Notes: generated by a model from the sequence alone, not told the origin. A stretch of DNA of 64,000 nucleotides from Sinorhizobium kostiense (GCF_017874595.1 NZ_JAGILA010000002.1:992001-1056000), one strand, 5' to 3'; shown: positions 9,673 through 18,098, numbered from the stretch's first letter. Program-made: numbers and translations.

Positions 9673-10072
9673 GGAGACTCCTCCCGTAAACCCCGCTCCC
9701 AAGCAGGGCGCATTGCTGCAGGATGTGCGGACCGCCGATCATCGCGGCGAATTCCCATGACTTTCCCGGTCACCTCGGCTCGGATTGCCTCATCCGGATC
9801 ACAATGGCGACCGCTTCCGAGAAGCCAGAGCGGAATACGGGTGGAAACGCGATCACGACTTTCCTCATCCCGCTCTAAAGGTTGCGCAGGTTCTGCGGCT
9901 TGTCAAAGACCACACGCCGCGCGGCTGTTCAGACGCGCAAAATTTGCTGCAGAAGCTTCGACTCGCGCATGTCCTTCCTGGCTCCGCCAGAACTCAAGGA
10001 AACATGCAGCGCCGCTTACACGAAGGGCGGCCGGGGCCGCCCTTCCCTGTCACGTTTAAAGCCCGGGCCTCG
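9673..10072 (-). other. frcB-frcC spacer (about 400 bases, no gene)
   Basis: An unusually long gap inside an ABC-importer operon. I see no convincing gene on either strand; the long plus-strand frame here is the antisense extension of frcC. The spacer holds a strong hairpin just after the frcB stop (10022-10045). It is a plausible site for RNA processing or partial termination that lets the binding protein be made in excess. Confidence 0.55.
10022..10045 (-). terminator. Hairpin after frcB (attenuator or 3' stabiliser)
   Basis: Arms GAAGGGCGGCC and GGCCGCCCTTC are perfectly complementary around a two-base centre, giving about ten GC-rich pairs with a four-base loop. It lies 28 bases past the frcB stop. 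There is no T-run after it in the minus-strand direction, so it looks like a 3'-end stabiliser or partial terminator, as is common after periplasmic binding-protein genes. Confidence 0.6.
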
Positions 10073-11098
10073 TCAGCCCCAGCACTTCTCCAGACCTTCC
10101 TTGGTGTCGATCGACTCGACGCCGGAGACCGGCTTGTCGGTGACGAGCGAGACCCCCGTGTCGACGAAGTCCTTGCCCTCGGTCGGCTTCGGCTTTTCGC
10201 CGGTGTCGGCGAATTTCTTGATCGCCTCGATACCGAGCGCCGCCATCATCAAGGGATATTGCTGGGAGGTCGCACCGATTACGCCTTCGGCAACATTCTT
10301 GACACCCGGGCAACCGCCGTCGACGGAAACGATAAGCACGTCCTTCTCGCGGCCGAGCGCCTTGAGCGCTTCATAGGCGCCAGCGGCAGCCGGCTCGTTG
10401 ATCGTATGAACGACGTTGATGGTCGGATCCTTCTGCAGAAGGTTCTCCATCGCGGTACGGCCACCTTCTTCATTGCCGTTGGTGACGTCATGACCGACGA
10501 TGCGCGGATCATCCTCGTCGCCAATCTTGTTCGGATCCTTGGGATCGATGCCGAAACCGATCATGAAGCCCTGGTCGCGCAGAACGTCGACGGTCGGCTG
10601 CGACGGGGTCAGATCGAGGAAGGCGACCCGCGCCTCCTTGGCGGCATCGCCAAGCGTCGCGGCGGCCCATTGGCCGATCAGCTTGCCTGCAAGCAGGTTG
10701 TCGGTCGCGAAGGTCGCGTCAGCAGCATCGAGCGGCTCGAGCGGGGTGTCGAGAGCGATGACCAGGACGCCTGCCTCGCGAGCCTTCTGCACGCTTGGCA
10801 CAATGCCCTTGGTGTCGGAGGCGGTGAGCAAGATACCCTTGGCACCGTCAGCGATGCAGGTTTCGATCGCCGCAACCTGGCTCTCGGAATCACCGTCAAC
10901 CTTGCCGGCGTAGGACTTGAGCGTGATGCCAAGCTCCTGAGCCTTGGCGGTCGCGCCTTCCTTCATCTTGACGAAAAAGGGATTGGTGTCAGTCTTGGTG
11001 ATGAGGCAGGCGGAAATATCAGCCGCCTGCGACGCCGACGCGAAGGCGACGCCAACAGCAAGCGCGCCGAAAGCGGCAGAAAGAACAGTTTTCTTCAT
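10073..11098 (-). CDS. frcB: Fructose ABC transporter, periplasmic binding protein
   Basis: A 341-residue type-1 periplasmic sugar-binding protein. Residues 1-25 form a Sec signal peptide ([25 protein letters not shown], cleavage before ADIS). The mature part has the RbsB-like fold signals [33 protein letters not shown] and ALDTPL. It captures fructose and delivers it to FrcCA. Divergent from the ROK regulator gene frcR; the shared region contains a candidate operator. GGGAGGGTTCA precedes the ATG. Confidence 0.95.
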   Translation of the reverse strand: MKKTVLSAAFGALAVGVAFASASQAADISACLITKTDTNPFFVKMKEGATAKAQELGITLKSYAGKVDGDSESQVAAIETCIADGAKGILLTASDTKGIVPSVQKAREAGVLVIALDTPLEPLDAADATFATDNLLAGKLIGQWAAATLGDAAKEARVAFLDLTPSQPTVDVLRDQGFMIGFGIDPKDPNKIGDEDDPRIVGHDVTNGNEEGGRTAMENLLQKDPTINVVHTINEPAAAGAYEALKALGREKDVLIVSVDGGCPGVKNVAEGVIGATSQQYPLMMAALGIEAIKKFADTGEKPKPTEGKDFVDTGVSLVTDKPVSGVESIDTKEGLEKCWG

Positions 11099-11192
11099 TG
11101 AACCCTCCCAAGGATGAACATGCCGGAGAAGCCGGCCTTTCGGGCTTCGCCCCGCAGCAATTCCTCCACTGCGGACCGCGCTTCCGGATGTA

Positions 11193-11221
11193 AATCAAGC
11201 ACCAAATTTCCGGCCTGTCAA
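11193..11221 (-). promoter_or_regulatory. Candidate frcB promoter
   Basis: On the minus strand a perfect -35 TTGACA (11221-11216) is followed after 17 bases by TTGATT (11198-11193). The -10 is weak, which would fit a regulated promoter. The palindrome at 11224-11244 sits immediately upstream of the -35. Confidence 0.4.
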
Positions 11222-11223
11222 TA

Positions 11224-11244
11224 AATAAATCAAATTGAATTATT
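11224..11244. promoter_or_regulatory. Candidate FrcR operator
   Basis: Arms AATAAATCAA and TTGAATTATT flank a central A; nine of ten positions are symmetric. It is AT-rich in a GC-rich genome and lies in the frcB/frcR divergent region just upstream of the frcB -35. ROK repressors commonly bind AT-rich palindromes of about this length beside their own genes. Binding by FrcR is inference. Confidence 0.5.
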
Positions 11245-11371
11245 ATCCCGTTGTGGCATTCTGCGTGTATGCGGAGGCTCCGAGCGGTCGATCACGCAAT
11301 GCCGGGCATGGCGGGAGTAGAGCAACAGACTTCGTGTGAACTTCGAAGTGCCAACGGGAGGAGGCGGTGGC

Positions 11372-12604
11372 ATGTCACTGACAGTAGGTCCCCGGGCAGG
11401 ATCGACGCAGCCGGATGTCATCGATCCGAGCGGGGGGGCGAACCAGACGCGCGTGCGCGCCTACAACGAGCGGCTGGTCATGTCGCTGGTGCGTCGCCAC
11501 GGCCATCTTTCCAAAGCCGATATCGCCCGCCGGTCAGGCCTTTCGGCGCAGACCGTTTCGGTGATCATGCGCTCGCTCGAGTCCGACGGGCTGCTCGTGC
11601 GCGGCGCCCCGGTGCGCGGGCGCGTCGGCCAGCCTTCGATTCCCATGCGACTCAATCCGGATGCAGTCTATTCCTTCGGGGTCAAAATCGGTCGTCGCAG
11701 CGCCGATCTGGTGCTGATGGATTTCGTCGGATCGATCCGGCTGCATCTGCACCAGATCCACACCTATCCGCTGCCCAACGATCTCGTGAGCTTCATCGTC
11801 GAGGGAATCGATAAGCTCGAGCGGCAGCTCGAGCCGGAAGCACGCAAGCGCATTGCGGGAGTGGGGATCGCAACGCCGTTCGAGTTGTGGAACTGGGCGG
11901 AGGAAGTCGGCGCGCCGCGCGAGGAGATGGACAAGTGGCGCAATTTCGACCTGCAGGCCGCAGTTGCCGCCCGGACGCCGTATCCTGTTTTCATCCAGAA
12001 TGACGGCACCAGCGCCTGCGGCGCCGAACTCGCCTTCGGCGTCGGCGCCAGCTATCCCGACTTCGTCTATTTCTACATCGGTTCCTTCATCGGCGGCGGC
12101 GTCGTCATCAACTCGGCCCTCTTTTCCGGCCGCACCGGCACTGCAGGTGCCGTCGGGCCGCTGCCGGTGTCCGGCAAGGACGGGAAGACAACGCAACTGC
12201 TGAAGATCGCCTCGGTCTTCATGCTTGAAAAGCTGCTGCGCGAGCGCGGCATCGACCCGAGGCCACTGTGGTATTCGGCGGACGACTGGATCGATTTCGG
12301 CGAGCCGCTGGAGATCTGGATCCAGGATTCGGCGGCTGCCCTTGCGCAGGCCGTGGTCTCGGCCGCGTCGATCATCGATTTCTCAGCCGCCGTGATCGAC
12401 GGCGGCTTCCCCCCATGGGTGAAAACCCGCCTGCTCGCGGCAACGCGCAAGGCGCTCACCGCTCTCGATCTACAGGGGGTCAGCGTTCCCGATCTCGTCG
12501 AGGGCGCGGTCGGAAGCCACGCCCGGGCGATCGGCGGCGCCAGTCTGCCGCTCTTTTCACGCTATCTGCTCGATACCAATGTTCTCTTCAAGGAGCTTAC
12601 CTAG
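11372..12604 (+). CDS. frcR: ROK-family transcriptional regulator of fructose uptake
   Basis: A 410-residue repressor-type protein. An N-terminal winged helix-turn-helix (about residues 27-75, HLSKADIARRSGLSAQTVSVIM) is joined to a ROK sugar-kinase-like domain that senses a sugar or sugar phosphate. The region IQNDGTSACGAELAFG and the glycine-rich YIGSFIGGGVVI match the ROK phosphate/sugar site. The start is taken at 11372 because GGGAGGAGG lies seven bases upstream; the frame is open to 11336. It is transcribed divergently from frcB, and its stop codon directly abuts the next gene. Confidence 0.88.
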   Translation: MSLTVGPRAGSTQPDVIDPSGGANQTRVRAYNERLVMSLVRRHGHLSKADIARRSGLSAQTVSVIMRSLESDGLLVRGAPVRGRVGQPSIPMRLNPDAVYSFGVKIGRRSADLVLMDFVGSIRLHLHQIHTYPLPNDLVSFIVEGIDKLERQLEPEARKRIAGVGIATPFELWNWAEEVGAPREEMDKWRNFDLQAAVAARTPYPVFIQNDGTSACGAELAFGVGASYPDFVYFYIGSFIGGGVVINSALFSGRTGTAGAVGPLPVSGKDGKTTQLLKIASVFMLEKLLRERGIDPRPLWYSADDWIDFGEPLEIWIQDSAAALAQAVVSAASIIDFSAAVIDGGFPPWVKTRLLAATRKALTALDLQGVSVPDLVEGAVGSHARAIGGASLPLFSRYLLDTNVLFKELT

Positions 12605-13033
12605 ATGCTAAAGGGAATCGACCCCATCCTGAGCCCGGAACTGCTCTCCGCGCTACGGTCGATGGGGCATGGCGACGAGATCGCGCTCGTCGACGGCAAC
12701 TATCCGGGACAGGAGCATGCGCGCCGGCTCGTGCGGCTCGACGGCCACCACCTAATCCCCGTGCTCGACGCCATCCTGAGCCTTCTGCCGATCGACGACT
12801 TCGTGCCTGAGGCGATCTTCCGCGCGACCGTCAAGCAGGACAAGGAGGCACTGGATCCGGTACATCGGGATATCGTTGAGTGCTGCCGCAAGCACGAGCC
12901 GCGGCAGCCGGTCGTCCCCCTTGTCGGCGCTGATTTCTATCCGCGGGTAAGAGCCGCCCACACGGTGGTGCAAACAAGCGAGCCGCGGCTCTATGGCAAT
13001 GTCATTCTACGCAAGGGCGTGGTTTACCCCTGA
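12605..13033 (+). CDS. RbsD/FucU-family sugar mutarotase
   Basis: A 142-residue protein of the RbsD/FucU fold: MLKGIDPILSPELLSALRSMGHGDEIALVDGNYPG, with a C-terminal GNVILRKGVV. Family enzymes interconvert anomers or ring forms (alpha/beta, pyranose/furanose) of ribose or fucose in the cytoplasm. The ATG follows the frcR TAG with no spacing, so the two genes are translationally coupled. Placement in the frc locus suggests the substrate could be fructose or a related sugar entering through FrcBCA; that is inference. No nearby fucose genes are present. Confidence 0.85.
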   Translation: MLKGIDPILSPELLSALRSMGHGDEIALVDGNYPGQEHARRLVRLDGHHLIPVLDAILSLLPIDDFVPEAIFRATVKQDKEALDPVHRDIVECCRKHEPRQPVVPLVGADFYPRVRAAHTVVQTSEPRLYGNVILRKGVVYP

Positions 13034-13043
13034 ACAATGAAAA

Positions 13044-13068
13044 AACCCGCCGGGCGCACCGGCGGGTT
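13044..13068 (-). terminator. Rho-independent terminator of the doxX gene
   Basis: Arms AACCCGCCGG (13044-13053) and CCGGCGGGTT (13059-13068) form a perfect 10-bp stem with a 5-base loop. Five A residues at 13041-13045 give a T-run on the minus strand, so it terminates the leftward DoxX gene. The same stem may also slow plus-strand transcripts leaving the mutarotase gene. Confidence 0.8.
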
Positions 13069-13097
13069 CGTTGCAACAATCGACGATTTCACCTGCC

Positions 13098-13538
13098 TTA
13101 GGCGGTGGCGAGCGCCTTGCCGAAGCGGGCGTCGAGCGAGAGTGCCCCCGGGCCGAAGCCGGCCAATACGAGGAAAGCGCCGGCAATGGTGATGTTCTTC
13201 ATCATCATGATCTGGTTGAAGAGCGACAGCAGGCCGTTTGCGGCCTCGGGGAAATCTGGAATGTTGATGGCGCCGCCGTGGAACACGAAGGCGGTCACCA
13301 GGCAGAAGGCGGCAAGAAGATAGGAGGCGATGCGCGTCTGGAAGCCCACCAGGATGGCGAGGCCCGCGGCCAATTCGAATATCCCGGCAAGATAGGCAAG
13401 CAGTGTCGCCGCCGGCCATCCGGCATTGGAGATCATGCCGACCGTGCCCGACGGATCGCCGAGCTTGCTGAAACCGGAAGTGATGAAAATGATCGAGAGA
13501 AGAATGCGTCCGATGAGAACGATGACATTCTGAGACAT
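13098..13538 (-). CDS. DoxX-family membrane protein
   Basis: A 146-residue integral membrane protein with four hydrophobic segments and the DoxX signature (LIGRILLSIIFITSGFSKL at the N terminus, AGIFELAAGLAILVGF in the middle). DoxX proteins are small inner-membrane proteins, some linked to thiosulfate:quinone oxidoreductase or oxidative-stress complexes; the exact role here is unknown. GGAGCTCGCC precedes the ATG. It is divergent from clr and ends in an intrinsic terminator. Confidence 0.85.
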   Translation of the reverse strand: MSQNVIVLIGRILLSIIFITSGFSKLGDPSGTVGMISNAGWPAATLLAYLAGIFELAAGLAILVGFQTRIASYLLAAFCLVTAFVFHGGAINIPDFPEAANGLLSLFNQIMMMKNITIAGAFLVLAGFGPGALSLDARFGKALATA

Positions 13539-13809
13539 GGCGAGCTCCTGTTGGAAAGGTATTCGGCAACAGAAGTACCAGTATTTCGAGATTCATCTAG
13601 CCGCCGCCGCGGAAACAGATTGTTCACTCCTAAAAGACAGAGGCGGTCCATCGTCAACGCATTTTGGCGCTCCGCCACGCTCTTTTCTGTTGCACGAGGG
13701 AGCAGCAAGAGGAAGAATCGCCGCGCGTCCAGCGTGTCGGCCCGTAAATCGGAACCAATTTTCGGGAAGCACGCCTGGGGGACGAATGGCGCGCTGCAGG
13801 GGAAATCTC

Positions 13810-14514
13810 ATGGCCGAAGTCAACCGGAGTCCCGCCTTCTGGCGGTCCTTCCCGATATTCGAGGAGTTCGACAAGGAAACGCTTTGCGAGCTCGCCGACA
13901 TCGCCACCTACCGGAAGTGGCCGGCGGGCACCGTCATCTTTCAGCGCGGCGACGAAGGCAACTACATGATCGTCGTGGTCTCCGGGCGGGTCAAGCTGTC
14001 GCTGTTCACGCCGCAGGGGCGTGAACTCATGCTGCGGCAGCATGAGGCGGGTTCGCTTTTCGGCGAAATGGCGGTGCTCGACGATCAGCCGCGCTCGGCG
14101 GATGCAACCGCGGTGACCGCCGCCGAAGGTTATGTGATCAGCAAGAAGGATTTCCTGGCTCTCATCACGCAAAGGCCGAAGATCGCCGAGGCGGTCATAC
14201 GCTTTCTCTGCGCGCAATTGCGCGACACGACGGACCGGCTGGAGACGATCGCCCTCTACGATCTCAATGCGCGGGTTGCGCGCTTTTTTCTTGCGACCCT
14301 CAGACAGATCCATGGGAACGAGCTGCCGGCCAGCGCCAATCTCCGTTTGACGCTGAGCCAGACCGACATTGCCGCGATATTGGGGGCCAGCCGCCCCAAG
14401 GTAAACCGTGCTATCCTCTGGCTGGAGGAGAACGGCGCCATCAGACGCACGGATGGCATCATCTCCTGCAATGTCGGGCGCCTCCTGAACATCGCCGATC
14501 CACCGGAGGACTAG
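13810..14514 (+). CDS. clr: Clr, cAMP-responsive Crp-like regulator
   Basis: A 234-residue Crp/Fnr-family regulator. Residues 1-125 form a cyclic-nucleotide-binding domain whose phosphate-binding cassette GEMAVLDDQPRSA (85-97, Arg95) is intact, so cAMP binding is expected. The helix-turn-helix SQTDIAAILGASRPKVNR lies near 183-200. No N-terminal cysteine cluster is present, excluding an Fnr-type oxygen sensor. AGGGGAA precedes the ATG at 13810; the longer upstream frame is not supported. In S. meliloti, Clr with CyaD1, SpdA and target smc02178 forms a cAMP cascade that limits secondary root infection; the same order is seen here. Confidence 0.9.
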   Translation: MAEVNRSPAFWRSFPIFEEFDKETLCELADIATYRKWPAGTVIFQRGDEGNYMIVVVSGRVKLSLFTPQGRELMLRQHEAGSLFGEMAVLDDQPRSADATAVTAAEGYVISKKDFLALITQRPKIAEAVIRFLCAQLRDTTDRLETIALYDLNARVARFFLATLRQIHGNELPASANLRLTLSQTDIAAILGASRPKVNRAILWLEENGAIRRTDGIISCNVGRLLNIADPPED

Positions 14515-14518
14515 CCCT

Positions 14519-16396
14519 ATTTTAAGTCCGGCAACCTGGCCGCATTATCGCATCAGCCCAGTCCTCGGCGGGATCATCGCGAGCCTGGCCGCGGCGCTCA
14601 TTCTCTATCTTTTTGCCGAGACTGCGTTCCGCACGCAGCGCGAACTCTTCTTCGATAGTCTCAATCAGTTGGTCCCTTCGCCGCGGTCGCCGGAGATTGC
14701 CGTTGTCGACATCGACCGAAAAGCGCACGAGATGCGCTCCGGGGCCTGGGACAGGGCGGCGACCGCCGATCTCCTGTCGCGGCTTGCGGCCGCAGGGGCA
14801 AAGACGATCGCCGTCGACCTCGTCTTCAGCTCCGAATGCGACCCCCTCTCTCCCGATAATGCCGCCCTTGCTTCGGCGATCGGAAAAGCACAGGTTGTCC
14901 TGGGCTTCCTGGCGGCCGGGCGCACGCTCGAACGCCCGCGCCCCGTTCCGCCGCTTGCCTTGCGGCGGCCGGTTGCCGCTCCCGGTTCCTGGTTCATTGA
15001 AGGCGCAGAAACCTCCTGCCCGGCCTTCATGGATAGATCGAAAGCCGCAACGGCGGCTTTCCTCGTCGGCGACAGGGATGCGCGGGTCCGGCGGGCGCAG
15101 GCCTTCGCCATTCTCGGCGATGTTGCCTATCCGGCGCTCGGCATCGAAGCGGGTCGGCTTGCGATCGGAAGCAGCACGCCGGTGCTCGGTGGAGAACCGG
15201 CATGGCTCCGCCTCGACCATGCGCTTATTCCGCTCGACGAGGACGGCAATCTTCGTTTCGTCGCCAGTTCGCGGGAAGCGATCGCCGCGCGGACGCTTTC
15301 GGCGGCCGACGTCTTGGCGGACGAGGTCGAGAGGGAGCGTCTTGCCGGCAAGCTCATTTTCGTCGGCAGCAGCATGCCGAGCCTTGGCGGGCTCAGGCCG
15401 ACCGCCTCGATGCCGCTTCAGCCTTCGGTGCAGATACATGCCGATATCGCTAACGCGGTGATAACCGGGTTCGTGCCCTACCGCACGAACAATCTGACGA
15501 CCTTCGAAACGCTGTTCAGCCTCGTCTCAGGCATTCTGATTGCGATCGCAGCAACGAAGCTCCGCCCGGTGATGGCGCTCGCGCTTGCTCTGGCTGCCAT
15601 TCTTGCCGTCGCGGCTGGCGCGGGTGCGGCCTACGCCGCGACCGGACTGCTCGTCGATGCGGTCACCATTTCGGCGGCGTTGTCGGCGGTGCTCGTCGTC
15701 ACCAGCACCCTGCAGCTTGCCCGCGTGCGCCGTGCAGAGGCGATCGCCCGCCAAAGATTTTCCCAATACCTGCCGCGATCGGTCGTGGCGCGATACATCG
15801 ACGAGCCGGATCATGGCCGCGTCGCAGGCGAGGAGCGCGTGGTCACAGCGCTCTTTACCGATATCGAGGGCTTTTCAACGCTATCGCAAAAACTCGCGCC
15901 TCGCGCGCTGGTAAAGCTGCTCGACGTCTATTTCGCCGAGGTAAACGCGCTCGTCGACCGCCACGGCGGCATGGTCGACAAGGTGGTGGGCGATGCCGTC
16001 CATTCCCTCTTCAACGCCCCGGAAGACCTTAAAGCTCACGTCGACAAGGCCATCCAATGCGCAATGGCGATCCACGCCCTGACCGAGGAAATGCGAAACC
16101 GTCCGCACTTCGCCGAGCAGGGTTTCGGCAGGACGCGGATCGGCATAGAAACCGGGCCGGCGGTGCTCGGAGAGGTCGGCGCGGGCGGAAAGCTTGACTA
16201 TACGGCCCATGGCGACGCCGTAAACCTCGCCGCCAGGCTGCAGGAGGCGAACAAGTCCCTCGGAACCGCGATCTGCATCGGCCCGGCCGCCGCCGCGCAA
16301 TCCACGATCCCGCTTCGCGGCCTCGGCGCACATGATATCCGCGGCTTCGGGAAGATTGAGCTCTTCACCGTCTCCGACCGCGCCGGCCGGGCGTAG
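14519..16396 (+). CDS. cyaD1: Receptor-type adenylate cyclase (CHASE2 + class III cyclase)
   Basis: About 625 residues: an N-terminal membrane helix (VLGGIIASLAAALILYLF, about 15-32), a periplasmic CHASE2 sensor (about 45-315), two or three further helices (about 327-400) and a C-terminal class III cyclase (about 440-590). Catalytic metal aspartates are in FTDIEGFS (about 448) and VGDAV (about 492); DYTAHGDAVNLAARL supplies the adenine-specifying Asp and the catalytic Arg. Makes cAMP for Clr in response to an external signal. No in-frame ATG, GTG or TTG exists before TTG 14669, which would delete the first helix. GGAGGA at 14505-14510, inside clr, lies eight bases before ATT 14519, taken as the likely start. 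Coupled to clr (4-base gap). Confidence 0.85.
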   Translation: MLSPATWPHYRISPVLGGIIASLAAALILYLFAETAFRTQRELFFDSLNQLVPSPRSPEIAVVDIDRKAHEMRSGAWDRAATADLLSRLAAAGAKTIAVDLVFSSECDPLSPDNAALASAIGKAQVVLGFLAAGRTLERPRPVPPLALRRPVAAPGSWFIEGAETSCPAFMDRSKAATAAFLVGDRDARVRRAQAFAILGDVAYPALGIEAGRLAIGSSTPVLGGEPAWLRLDHALIPLDEDGNLRFVASSREAIAARTLSAADVLADEVERERLAGKLIFVGSSMPSLGGLRPTASMPLQPSVQIHADIANAVITGFVPYRTNNLTTFETLFSLVSGILIAIAATKLRPVMALALALAAILAVAAGAGAAYAATGLLVDAVTISAALSAVLVVTSTLQLARVRRAEAIARQRFSQYLPRSVVARYIDEPDHGRVAGEERVVTALFTDIEGFSTLSQKLAPRALVKLLDVYFAEVNALVDRHGGMVDKVVGDAVHSLFNAPEDLKAHVDKAIQCAMAIHALTEEMRNRPHFAEQGFGRTRIGIETGPAVLGEVGAGGKLDYTAHGDAVNLAARLQEANKSLGTAICIGPAAAAQSTIPLRGLGAHDIRGFGKIELFTVSDRAGRA

Positions 16397-16514
16397 ATCG
16401 ATGAGTTTCAGCGCCACGCAAGTTTTCAGACGCGCAATGGCCGCTGTGACTCGTTCAATCTGCGAATCGGGCCTTGCGAACTCGGCTCCGCGGGCCATGC
16501 GCCGGACCGGGCGG

Positions 16515-17150
16515 CTAAATCAGCCCGACGCTCGCATAGGCTTGGCGGATGCGCGCCTGCCCCCAATTGACCGGTTCGCTCGGCGGCGCGCCGGGCCGGT
16601 CGAAGTCCACGCCCAGGCCTGCGGAGATCGTGCGGGTCACGCCGCCACCTGTGACGCTGACGCTACCGCGCTCGACGAAAACGGCGAAGGCGGCGCGGCT
16701 CGGACCGCAGAAGAACCTGGTCCCGCGCACACCGATCATGCCGAAGGCGGTCCGCACCGCGATGTCCGTCTTCGGCGAGCCCTCGGGCCGCTCGAACAGC
16801 ATCCGGCCGAGGCCAAGTTCGAGCGTCCCGCCCTGCCCGGCGATGAAGCGATCGATCAGCAATTCCGTTTGCGGGCCGAGCAGGACGCGCGTCTCGCTGA
16901 GCGCGAGATCGGCAAAGCTATTGGTGCCGGTCGTCACATAATCCCTGTCGAGAACGGCGCCGCCCATGGCAAGCCGCTCGTCCTCATCGCCCTGCCGGCG
17001 GCGAACGTTTCCGCGAATCTTCTCGGCCTTGCCGACGACGGCTGCCGCCGCAGACCACGGCAGTCCGGCAGCGAGTGCTCCGAGGATCAGCCCGCCGAGG
17101 ACCGATCTTCTCCCCATATATGCCAGCCGCATCGACTGCGTCCACTGCAT
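16515..17150 (-). CDS. FecR-domain exported protein
   Basis: A 211-residue exported protein with a FecR-type beta-strand domain (GNVRRRQGDEDERLAMGGAVL ... AFGMIGVRGTRF ... FVERGSVSV). The N terminus has RRSVLGG followed by a hydrophobic stretch and AAAA, a Sec or possibly twin-arginine signal. Start chosen at 17150 because GGGGAG lies eight bases upstream; the frame is open to 17525. FecR-domain proteins often sit beside CHASE2 cyclases and are thought to act in the periplasm; this gene lies next to cyaD1 and is divergent from the Clr target. It corresponds by position to S. meliloti SMc02177. Function unproven. Confidence 0.75.
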   Translation of the reverse strand: MQWTQSMRLAYMGRRSVLGGLILGALAAGLPWSAAAAVVGKAEKIRGNVRRRQGDEDERLAMGGAVLDRDYVTTGTNSFADLALSETRVLLGPQTELLIDRFIAGQGGTLELGLGRMLFERPEGSPKTDIAVRTAFGMIGVRGTRFFCGPSRAAFAVFVERGSVSVTGGGVTRTISAGLGVDFDRPGAPPSEPVNWGQARIRQAYASVGLI

Positions 17151-17250
17151 CGCGGCGCTCCCCAATTCGAGTTTGGCGACTGCAAGGATAGACGGAAGCG
17201 GCGGCGACGCAAGGCGGCCTAGCTCAGCGGCCATCCGCTCGGTCGGTGGC

Positions 17251-17266
17251 AGTTTCCTGCGGAACA
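17251..17266. promoter_or_regulatory. Clr box
   Basis: AGTTTCCTGCGGAACA matches, at every fixed position, the Clr-site consensus HGTYHC-N4-GRWACA reported for S. meliloti (quoted from memory). It is centred about 61 bases upstream of the ATG of the secreted protein gene and about 109 bases from the FecR gene start, so Clr-cAMP could act on one or both divergent promoters. The S. meliloti equivalent gene, smc02178, is a known Clr target. Confidence 0.85.
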
Positions 17267-17319
17267 GTTGGGGCCGAACGACTGTTCTAGGAATACCCTG
17301 GAGATTTAGGGAGACCGGC

Positions 17320-17931
17320 ATGGATAAGCGTCTCAATCCCAATGCACCGATCGTCAGCGCTCTTTTGATGTCCGCCCTCACTTTGACCGCGGCCGCGCTT
17401 CCTCCGGCGCATGCCTCCGATCTCTCAGTCGCCGAGCAATGCGACAAGGAAGCTGGCAGCGAACTCGACCTCGAGCGCAACATGTCGTTCCCGCCCGTCG
17501 CCACCCAGGACATTCGCATCGGCATCGCACTCTCCGCCTGCCGCGAAGCCTACAACCAGAGTGGCAGCCCGCGCATACAGTTTCAGCTCGCGCGCGTCCT
17601 CGACCGGGCGGGGGAGAGGCTGAAGTCGCACGGCATCATCGAGGAAGCCGCGCGGAACGGTCATGCGCTCGCAATGGTCCATTACGGCGCGCTGCTTGCC
17701 GAACGCGGCGAAGAGAAGGAGGCTTTCGACTTCTACCGGCGCGCCGCAGAGACGGGAAATGCACTTGCCGCCCATAATCTCGGCATCGCCTACCGGGATG
17801 GCATAGGGACCGCCCCGCACGGCGAGCTGTCCGCCCGATGGTTGGCGCACGCGGCGCAACTCGGCGAGGCAGGCGAGCGAAGCAGGACTCTCGAGGCCGC
17901 CGCTCTGGCAACGGAGAATCGTATCGAGTGA
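17320..17931 (+). CDS. Secreted Sel1-like repeat protein (smc02178 homologue), Clr target
   Basis: A 203-residue protein with a Sec signal peptide (about residues 1-33, cleavage after HAS) and helical TPR/Sel1-like repeats in the C-terminal half (LAMVHYGALLAERGEEKEAFDFYRRAAETGNALAAHNLGIAYRDGIG). Two early cysteines (in EQCDKE and SACREA) could form a disulfide in the periplasm. GGAGATTTAGGGAG precedes the ATG; the longer frame upstream is antisense to FecR. A Clr box lies in its promoter. In S. meliloti this gene reports cAMP signalling in nodules and is needed for control of secondary infection; the molecular role is unknown. Confidence 0.85.
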   Translation: MDKRLNPNAPIVSALLMSALTLTAAALPPAHASDLSVAEQCDKEAGSELDLERNMSFPPVATQDIRIGIALSACREAYNQSGSPRIQFQLARVLDRAGERLKSHGIIEEAARNGHALAMVHYGALLAERGEEKEAFDFYRRAAETGNALAAHNLGIAYRDGIGTAPHGELSARWLAHAAQLGEAGERSRTLEAAALATENRIE

Positions 17932-18098
17932 CGAGTACTCGCGCCCTGCCGGGACCGCGATGCAGAGCCCGTCCACAGGTCCGGCGACAAACGGGACGCG
18001 TCCTCGAACCCGTCAGCCATTCGCACCCAAAGATGCCTCTTGACGGGAGCGCCCAGGCGCAGGAGCGTGCGGCAAGGCACATCTGTCGCGGGGCGCCA

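Noticed and set aside
8584..10059. 491-codon plus-strand frame opposite frcC
   Set aside because: Translation is rich in Asp/Glu/His/Arg/Gln with no domain, the mirror of membrane-protein codons. frcC on the minus strand is unambiguous.
13054..13097. Terminator for the mutarotase gene on the plus strand
   Set aside because: The hairpin at 13044-13068 lacks a T-run in the plus direction; the T-run is on the minus strand, so it was assigned to the DoxX gene.
14669..16396. Cyclase starting at TTG 14669
   Set aside because: This would remove the first membrane helix and the beginning of CHASE2, which are clearly encoded upstream and typical of the family.
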